A stretch of 11,511 nt of DNA, from positions 1 through 11,511 of the forward strand of contig CAZBRS010000102.1 of assembly GCA_964494475.1 (NCBI GenBank). The letters are read 5' to 3'. Positions 6,766 to 11,511 of this stretch are shown here, piece by piece (the stretch's first letter is position 1; each line of letters starts with the position of its first letter). The position numbers were made by a program, and so were the translations under genes. The stretch comes from CAZBRS01 sp964494475. GTDB taxonomy: Bacteria; Myxococcota_A; UBA9042; CAZBRS01. The notes below the pieces were generated by a model, which searched no databases, was not told the origin of the DNA, and was given only the letters and a program-made list of their open reading frames with translations.

Positions 6766-9203
6766 CACGCCTCCTTGCGCGCCAGGAGCGCCGCCACCTT
6801 GCGCTGGATGCGGCCCCGGCGCAGCTTCCAGCGCAGCATGCCGTAGAGCGCGAACAGGATGGGCAGGCCGACGATCACGCCGTACTGCACGAGCTTCTCC
6901 TGCTCGGGGGCCACGCGCACGAGCGGCCGACGGTCGTAGAACTTGGTGCGGATGGCCACCAGGGCGTCGTTCTGGATGGCCCAGTCGAACACGTTCTCGA
7001 TGAACGCGATGGTGCCGTCGAGGAAGCTGGCCTTCTGGCCCAGCATGATCTGCCAGTTCTGGAAGCCCTTGGCCCAGCCGCGCAGGTCGGTCAGGAAGTC
7101 CATGCCGCCGCTCGTGAGCTTCGACAAGTCGAAGCCCGCGAACAGGTCCGAGGCGTTCAGCGCCTCGAGGCCGAAGTTGGTGCCGATCACGAGCAGCCGC
7201 CCCTGACCGGCGTCCTTGCGCGCCTCGGCCGCGAACTCCTTGCGCGCCTCGGCGGGCTTGTCCTGCCCGGCCTCCGGGGTGGCTTTCGCGTCGACGCCCG
7301 CGGGGGTGGGCTTGCCCTTGAACCAGCTCGTGAAGTTCCCGTGGGCCAGCACGGCCAGGGTGTGCGGGCCGTTCGACTGGAAGGTGGCCGCGTTCTGGTA
7401 CAGGCGCGCGGGATCGACGTCGAGGCCGCTGGTCATCGAGACCGCGTCGGCCGACGACGTGATGAGCGCTTCGTACGTCACCTGGCCGCCCTTGGCCGCC
7501 TCTTCGCTGACCTTCAGCGAGCTGGTGTACGGCAGGGTGAGGGCCGGCAGGTTCTGCACCAGCACGCTGCCCTCGGCCAGGTCCTCGCCACGCGCCACGG
7601 GGAAGGCCGGGTAGGGCAGCTCCTTCTGGCGCTGCAGCTGGAACTGGCCCTGCTTCTCGATCTGCGTGATGACGATGCGGTCCGACGAGCGCGCGTCGAA
7701 GACCAGGTCGTTCTTCACCTCGACGCCGTAGGCCTTCAGGTAGTCGCTGAGGTTCGACGTGGTCGACCGCACGTAGGTGTCGGTCATCTCCTGCTCGTCG
7801 TTCATGGCGTACACGCCGGTGTCGAACTGGTCGGCCAGCACCACCACCGACTTGCCCGAGAGCAGGAACTGATCGACGAAGTACCAGTCCTTCTCGGGGA
7901 TGGGCTTCGTGGGCCCGAACACGACCAGCGCGGCCACGTCGGCGGGGATGGGCTTGCCCGCCTCGACCTGCTTGATCTCGATGCCGCGGTTGCGGAACAC
8001 GCCCTTGTTGATCTGCTCGTTGATGCGGTTGACGTACTCCTCGATGCGCTTGGCCTGGTCGACGAACTGGCTGATGAAGGGGTTCTTCTGGCCGAGCAGT
8101 TGCCCGATCTCGGGCTGGATCAAGGGCTTGTCGCTCGGGAACGGGCAGAACTCGCCGTGCCCGCACAGGATGCCCACCGAGCGCTTGCCGGGGGCGTTCT
8201 TCAGGTCGTCGTTCGCCTTGTCGACGTCGCCGAAGATCTCCTTGACCGCCTGGGCGGCCTTCACGGCGCGCAGGCGCAGCTGCTCGTCGGACGAGGCGGC
8301 CCCCTCCTTGAGCGCGACGTAGACCTGCGAGAGCTCGTCGGCGTACCCGGCCAGCACGTCGAGGAACTCGTTGCGTCCCGCCAGCGCCCGCGCCGCAGCG
8401 GCCGAGGTCGCCACCGGCTCGCAGGCCTTGTCGATCTTGTCGCGGTCGAGGCGCAGGCGCTCCACGGTCTCCTCGGACTCCTGCTTGCTCATGAGCAACG
8501 CCGCCAGCCCGCCCTTGGCCTCGGCGCCGGCCTTCTGCGTGGCCTCGTCGACGGCCTTCTGGCACGCCTCGGCGGCCTCGAACACGGCCTGCCCGGCCTC
8601 GAGCTCGTCCTTCATCTCGACCGAGCGCGCCGCCTTCTCCTTGAGCCGCACCAGGATCTTGGTGATCTCGTACTCGTAGAACTCGGGGTTGATGGCCAGC
8701 GGGTAGGCCTCGATGGCGTTCTTGTAGTGGAAGGTCGCGCCGATCACGTACTCGCTGAACTTCAGGAGGCCCTTCTCGACCGTGGCGTTCTTGCCCGAGA
8801 AGAGCTGCAACTTGGCCTTCTTGGCGCGCTCGGTCACGTCGTCGGTGACCAGCGTGAGGCGCAGCCGGCCGTCGGAGTACGAGCGGTACTCGTTCAGCTT
8901 GTCCAGGAAGCGCGTGCGCACCCCGCGGAGGTCGAGGGGCTTGTCGCCGCCCATGTCGAGCGTCTCGGGCAGGTCGGGCGACAGGAAGACCTTGACCTCG
9001 AAGTCGCCGAGCTCCTTCGCCGCGGCCACGGAGGCCTCGGAGAGCGTGTTGACGCGGTACTCGGTGAGGTCGACGCGCCCGAACACGTGCGTGAACAGCA
9101 CGTTGGCGAGCACCAGGATGCCGAGGCCCGCCACGAGCATGACGAGCGCGTTGTTGCGCAGGCTGCGCTTGGCCGCGCCCTTGGAAGGGGTCTTCTGGCT
9201 CAT
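6765..9203 (-). CDS. GldG-like ABC transporter auxiliary protein (ABC_transp_aux) with large helical insertion
   Basis: An 812-residue auxiliary subunit of a Gld-type ABC system. It has an N-terminal membrane helix (about 19-37), then the family hallmark R43-VDLTEYRVNTLS, then a Rossmann-like domain. A GHGE motif lies at 348-351, a second domain follows, and a C-terminal membrane helix near 775-795 ends in a basic tail. The bulk should lie outside the cytoplasm between the two helices. GldG of gliding Bacteroidetes is roughly 500-560 residues. The extra length here is mainly a helix-rich, Glu/Lys/Ala-rich segment at about 188-338, plus a Lys/Ala/Glu/Pro linker around 640-670. The protein has only four cysteines (214, 261, 347, 353). 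Start ATG at 9203-9201 has GGAGG five bases upstream. It starts 10 bases after the permease stop and overlaps the DUF4340 start by one base. Gliding is not implied, since relatives occur in many non-gliders; the substrate is unknown. Confidence 0.88.
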   Translation of the reverse strand: MSQKTPSKGAAKRSLRNNALVMLVAGLGILVLANVLFTHVFGRVDLTEYRVNTLSEASVAAAKELGDFEVKVFLSPDLPETLDMGGDKPLDLRGVRTRFLDKLNEYRSYSDGRLRLTLVTDDVTERAKKAKLQLFSGKNATVEKGLLKFSEYVIGATFHYKNAIEAYPLAINPEFYEYEITKILVRLKEKAARSVEMKDELEAGQAVFEAAEACQKAVDEATQKAGAEAKGGLAALLMSKQESEETVERLRLDRDKIDKACEPVATSAAAARALAGRNEFLDVLAGYADELSQVYVALKEGAASSDEQLRLRAVKAAQAVKEIFGDVDKANDDLKNAPGKRSVGILCGHGEFCPFPSDKPLIQPEIGQLLGQKNPFISQFVDQAKRIEEYVNRINEQINKGVFRNRGIEIKQVEAGKPIPADVAALVVFGPTKPIPEKDWYFVDQFLLSGKSVVVLADQFDTGVYAMNDEQEMTDTYVRSTTSNLSDYLKAYGVEVKNDLVFDARSSDRIVITQIEKQGQFQLQRQKELPYPAFPVARGEDLAEGSVLVQNLPALTLPYTSSLKVSEEAAKGGQVTYEALITSSADAVSMTSGLDVDPARLYQNAATFQSNGPHTLAVLAHGNFTSWFKGKPTPAGVDAKATPEAGQDKPAEARKEFAAEARKDAGQGRLLVIGTNFGLEALNASDLFAGFDLSKLTSGGMDFLTDLRGWAKGFQNWQIMLGQKASFLDGTIAFIENVFDWAIQNDALVAIRTKFYDRRPLVRVAPEQEKLVQYGVIVGLPILFALYGMLRWKLRRGRIQRKVAALLARKEA

Positions 9204-9213
9204 GATGTCCTCC

Positions 9214-9969
9214 CTACTTCCAGTTGCGGCTCTTCAGGGTGTAGGCCGCGACCAGCAACGCCGCCGCGGTGACCGACAGGAAGTACAGGATGTCGCGCGT
9301 GTCGAGCACGCCCTTCGCGATGGTCGCGAAGTGGTAGTTGAACGACAGGTAGTTGAAGACGGTCTGCGTGCCCTCCCACACCGCGCCGAGCATGCGGTCG
9401 ATGAAGAAGAAGAACGAGCTGAACAGGAGCGCCAGGATGAAGCTGACGATCTGGTTGGTGGTCCAGGTGCTGGTCATGAGGCCGATGGCGAGGTAGGCCG
9501 CGCCGACCAGGGCGAGCCCCAGGTAACCGCCCACGATGGGGCCCCAGTCGGGGCTGCCCAGCACCTCGAGCAACACGGGGTACACGAGCGTGAGCGCCAG
9601 CGTCACGAGCAGGAAGTAGAAGCTGCCCATGAACTTGCCGAGCACCACCTCGGCGTCGGTCAGCGGGTAGGTGACCAGCAGCTCGAAGGTGCCCGAGCGC
9701 TTCTCCTCCGAGAAGAGGCGCATGGAGAGCGCGGGGATGAAGAACACGAAGATCATGGGGATCCACTCGAAGAGCGGACGCAGCGTGGCCTCGCCGGCGC
9801 CGAAGAAGCCGCTGGCCACGAAGAACAGCACGCCGGTGACCACCAGGAACACGGTGATGGCCAGGTAGGCGATGGGCGAGTTGAAGTAGGCGCGCAGCTC
9901 GCGCCGCGCGATCGCCTGGATCGTGCAAGGGCGCACGAAGCGTACGCTGGGGGCAGTCGTGGTGCTCAT
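9214..9969 (-). CDS. ABC-2 type permease, GldF-like
   Basis: A 251-residue membrane subunit with about six transmembrane segments (for example about 33-53, 70-85, 113-135, 146-165, 175-192 and 228-244). Features of the GldF/NosY-like ABC-2 family are present: an amphipathic N-terminus with RRELRAYFNSPIAY (22-35), the cytoplasmic signature E88-EKRSGT94 followed by FELLVTYPLTD, and a C-terminal basic SRNWK. It would form the transport channel or force-transmitting membrane part with the ATPase encoded just upstream; one copy implies a homodimer. Start ATG at 9969-9967 follows a GAGGAG ribosome-binding site, and the gene begins 10 bases after the ATPase stop. What it moves, or whether it moves a solute at all, is not visible. 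Confidence 0.92.
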   Translation of the reverse strand: MSTTTAPSVRFVRPCTIQAIARRELRAYFNSPIAYLAITVFLVVTGVLFFVASGFFGAGEATLRPLFEWIPMIFVFFIPALSMRLFSEEKRSGTFELLVTYPLTDAEVVLGKFMGSFYFLLVTLALTLVYPVLLEVLGSPDWGPIVGGYLGLALVGAAYLAIGLMTSTWTTNQIVSFILALLFSSFFFFIDRMLGAVWEGTQTVFNYLSFNYHFATIAKGVLDTRDILYFLSVTAAALLVAAYTLKSRNWK

Positions 9970-9979
9970 GGCGATCTCC

Positions 9980-10921
9980 TCACGCCTCGCGGGTCAGGCG
10001 GCCGAACAGGGCCTCGAGGTCGAGCACGTCGCGGCGCAGCTCGACGAGCCCCCAGCCGGCCTCGGCGCACGTCTTGAACACGGCCTCGCGCACGTCGACG
10101 CCGGGCTCGACCTCCAGCTCGAACGCCAGCAGATCCTTGGCGGGCTCGAGCATGGGCACCACGGCCTTCACGCCGTCCAGGGCCGCCAGGCGCTGCGACA
10201 CGCCGTTCGCGCCCTCGGGACGCCGAAGCTTCACGACCACGCGCGGGTTCGACTGGCCGCGCTTCTCGAGATCGGCGGGCGTGCCGTCGGCCACGATGGC
10301 GCCGCGGTGCACGATGATGACGCGGTCGCAGGTCTGCACGACCTCGGGCAGGTTGTGGCTCGACAGGATGACCGTGCGCTGCTTGCCCACTTCCTTGATC
10401 AGGTTGCGGATCTCGACGATTTGGTTGGGGTCGAGGCCGTTGGTCGGCTCGTCGAGGATCAGGATCTCGGGGTCGTGGATCATGGCCTGCGCGAGCGCCA
10501 GGCGCTGCCGGAAGCCCTTCGACAGCTCGCCCACGTCGCGGTGCAGCACCTCGGTCAGCCCGCACGTGCGCGAGATGGCGGCGATGCGACCCTCGACGCG
10601 CGCCGAGGGGATGCCGCGCACCTCGGCCACGTAGCCCAGGTACTCGTACACGTTCATGTCGGGGTAGAGGGGCGCGTTCTCGGGCAGGTACCCGATCTTG
10701 GCGCGGGCCGCCACCGAGTTCTCGTCGGTGTCGAGCCCGTCGATGACCACCTGACCGTCGGTCGCCGCCATGTACCCCGTGACGATCTTCATGCACGTGG
10801 TCTTGCCGGCGCCGTTCGGCCCCAGGAAGCCGACGATCTCGCCCTTCTTGATCGAGAACGAGATGCCCTTCAAGGCCTCGAACTCACCGTAGAATTTCCT
10901 GAGGTTCCGGATCTCGATCAT
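9980..10921 (-). CDS. ABC transporter ATPase, GldA-like, first gene of the ABC operon
   Basis: A 313-residue cytoplasmic ATP-hydrolysing subunit that should dimerise and drive the GldF-like permease. Motifs are complete: Walker A G34-PNGAGKT41, signature L133-SKGFRQR140, Walker B ILILDEP (153-159) with catalytic E158, D-loop N161-GLD164, and switch H189. The usual Q-loop glutamine is a glutamate (E81 in YLPEN), and the signature deviates from LSGGQ; both are typical of the GldA/DrrA-like subgroup rather than defects. After about residue 220 there is a C-terminal extension (about 90 residues) of the sort seen in this subgroup, probably regulatory. Start ATG at 10921-10919 has GGAGG six bases upstream. 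It heads the four-gene operon, with the permease 10 bases after its stop. Transcription should begin in the divergent region shared with the RNA-binding protein gene. Confidence 0.95.
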   Translation of the reverse strand: MIEIRNLRKFYGEFEALKGISFSIKKGEIVGFLGPNGAGKTTCMKIVTGYMAATDGQVVIDGLDTDENSVAARAKIGYLPENAPLYPDMNVYEYLGYVAEVRGIPSARVEGRIAAISRTCGLTEVLHRDVGELSKGFRQRLALAQAMIHDPEILILDEPTNGLDPNQIVEIRNLIKEVGKQRTVILSSHNLPEVVQTCDRVIIVHRGAIVADGTPADLEKRGQSNPRVVVKLRRPEGANGVSQRLAALDGVKAVVPMLEPAKDLLAFELEVEPGVDVREAVFKTCAEAGWGLVELRRDVLDLEALFGRLTREA

Positions 10922-10987
10922 CCGCGTCCTCCCATCCTCGTGGTTTCACGCGAGGGGTCCCCGCGTCGACCCTTTGTAACCCGGGGT

Positions 10988-11007
10988 CGGCGGGATTATT
11001 CCCGGCG
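10988..11007. repeat. Near-perfect palindrome, candidate operator
   Basis: Two 8-base arms, CGGCGGGA and TCCCGGCG, pair at seven of eight positions around a TTAT spacer. The site lies 67 to 86 bases before the ATPase start and just upstream of the candidate leftward -10, a plausible place for a dimeric regulator. No known operator consensus was recognised, and in GC-rich DNA such a palindrome can arise by chance. Confidence 0.35.
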
Positions 11008-11125
11008 GGAGCCGCGAAGCAAGTGCCATTCGACAGGGCGCCAACGGGGCCATGCACGTTTTTCCTTGCGCTGCTCGGTGAATAATCGTTTACTAGGCAC
11101 CGTCATGTGCGTCCGGAACCTTCGA

Positions 11126-11139
11126 GATCGTTTTCGATC
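11126..11139 (+). other. Small hairpin in the RRM gene leader
   Basis: GATCG and CGATC form a perfect 5-bp stem closed by a TTTT loop, about 95 bases before the RRM start codon. It would lie inside the mRNA leader if the promoter is near 11081. Such a small structure may be incidental. It could also serve autoregulation or temperature-dependent expression, as leaders do for some bacterial RRM and cold-shock genes. Confidence 0.25.
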
Positions 11140-11232
11140 CCAGCAGTTTCGAGCCACACGAACAACGGTTGATCCGAACGCGACCACGGATCCGCCGGGC
11201 ATTCAACGCGTCGCACGAGAGAGAGAAAGAGA

Positions 11233-11511
11233 ATGGGAGACGAGAACAAGATCTTCGTGGGTGGCCTGTCCTGGGGGACCGACGACCAGGGGCTTCGCGC
11301 GGCCTTCGAAGGCTTCGGCGACATCGTCGAAGCGAAGGTCATCAACGACCGTGAGACCGGTCGTTCGCGCGGCTTCGGGTTCGTCACGTTCAGCAGCAGC
11401 GACGCGATGACCAAGGCCCTCAGCCTGAACGGCACCGAGCTCGACGGACGCTCGATCCGCGTTGACCGCGCCAGCTCGCGCAGCAGCGGCGGCGGCGGCG
11501 GCGGCGGCTTC
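11233..11511 (+). CDS. Glycine-rich RRM RNA-binding protein, cut by the window end
   Basis: The first 93 residues of a small RNA-binding protein made of one RNA recognition motif followed by a Ser/Arg then Gly-rich tail. The RRM is complete: RNP2 is I7-FVGGL12 and RNP1 is R46-GFGFVTF53, with the aromatic residues that stack on RNA bases (F8, F48, F50) all present; the domain ends near A80. The tail starts at about 81 and enters a run of seven glycines (86-92) before the window stops. Bacterial relatives of about 80-150 residues occur in cyanobacteria and in myxobacterial/deltaproteobacterial genomes, some of them cold-induced. Start ATG at 11233 follows a purine-rich GAGAGAGAAAGAGA stretch instead of a strong GGAGG. 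The gene is divergent from the ABC operon and probably monocistronic, although what follows is not visible. Confidence 0.93.
   Translation, partial: MGDENKIFVGGLSWGTDDQGLRAAFEGFGDIVEAKVINDRETGRSRGFGFVTFSSSDAMTKALSLNGTELDGRSIRVDRASSRSSGGGGGGGF

Larger units (their letters stand above)
10922..11232. promoter_or_regulatory. 311-bp divergent intergenic region between ABC operon and RRM gene
   Basis: No gene was recognised here. For the leftward operon, TACAAA (complement of 10973-10978) could be a -10 element about 50 bases before the ATPase start, but a clear -35 is lacking. An imperfect inverted repeat (GGGG-T-CCCC core near 10954-10962) also lies in that leader. For the rightward gene there is an AT-rich patch at 11059-11096. 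AATAAT at 11081-11086 matches a -10 at five of six positions, or TTGCGC (11066-11071) could pair with TACTAG (11091-11096) at a long spacing. Either choice would give the RRM mRNA a leader of roughly 130-145 bases. All promoter calls are by eye and weak. Confidence 0.35.

Noticed and set aside
4870..8565. A very long open frame on the minus strand covering more than one gene.
   Set aside because: Only its last 632 codons (4870-6765) are the DUF4340 gene. The upstream part is an out-of-frame shadow of the GldG-like gene with Arg/Gly/Pro-rich content, and the internal ATG has a good ribosome-binding site.
7341..9272. Long plus-strand open frame opposite the GldG-like gene, and similar plus-strand frames opposite the DUF4340 and TMTC-like genes.
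   Set aside because: These have the Leu/Val/Gly/Arg/His-rich composition typical of antisense frames in GC-rich DNA, with no recognisable domain or ribosome-binding site.
10019..10921. ATPase signature and Q-loop deviations (Glu for Gln, LSKGF for LSGGQ) as signs of a dead enzyme.
   Set aside because: These variants are usual in the GldA/DrrA-like subgroup. Walker A, Walker B glutamate and the switch histidine are intact.

Overview
The window is high-GC bacterial DNA, densely coded and interrupted by one 100-N assembly gap (2118-2217). No rRNA, tRNA, CRISPR array or insertion sequence was seen. The gene content fits a Gram-negative from the old deltaproteobacterial/Myxococcota group: a stand-alone B12-binding mutase subunit beside an acyl-CoA dehydrogenase, a CitMHS_2-type antiporter, and a GldA/GldF/GldG/DUF4340 ABC cluster beside a glycine-rich RRM protein. 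The N gap suggests a draft or metagenome-derived assembly. The lineage is an inference from gene content and base composition, not from a marker gene.

Left part (110-3353, minus strand), in transcription order: an acyl-CoA dehydrogenase whose last few residues fall in the gap, then after the gap a cobalamin-binding subunit of an acyl-CoA mutase (methylmalonyl-CoA mutase type), then a TMTC-like multi-spanning membrane glycosyltransferase with C-terminal TPRs. The last two are separated by one base and are probably translationally coupled. The first two fit branched-chain or odd-chain acyl-CoA breakdown towards succinyl-CoA. The membrane protein has no obvious metabolic link to them.

Centre (3483-4835, plus strand): an ion-transporter/antiporter of the ArsB/NhaD superfamily. 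It is divergent from the dehydrogenase across 129 bp and convergent with the next operon across 34 bp.

Right part (4870-10921, minus strand): a tight four-gene operon, transcribed ATPase, then ABC-2 permease, then GldG-like protein, then DUF4340 protein (spacings 10 bp, 10 bp and a 1-bp overlap). The ATPase would power the membrane permease. The GldG-like and DUF4340 proteins are membrane-anchored with large, probably extracytoplasmic domains. Together they look like a four-part envelope machine of unknown substrate. Two features stand out: a helical insertion of about 150 residues in the GldG-like protein just before its GHGE motif, and a four-fold W-x4-P repeat in the DUF4340 protein.

Right edge (11233-11511, plus strand): the start of a glycine-rich RRM RNA-binding protein, divergent from the ABC operon across a 311-bp intergenic region holding candidate promoter elements, a near-perfect palindrome and a small leader hairpin.
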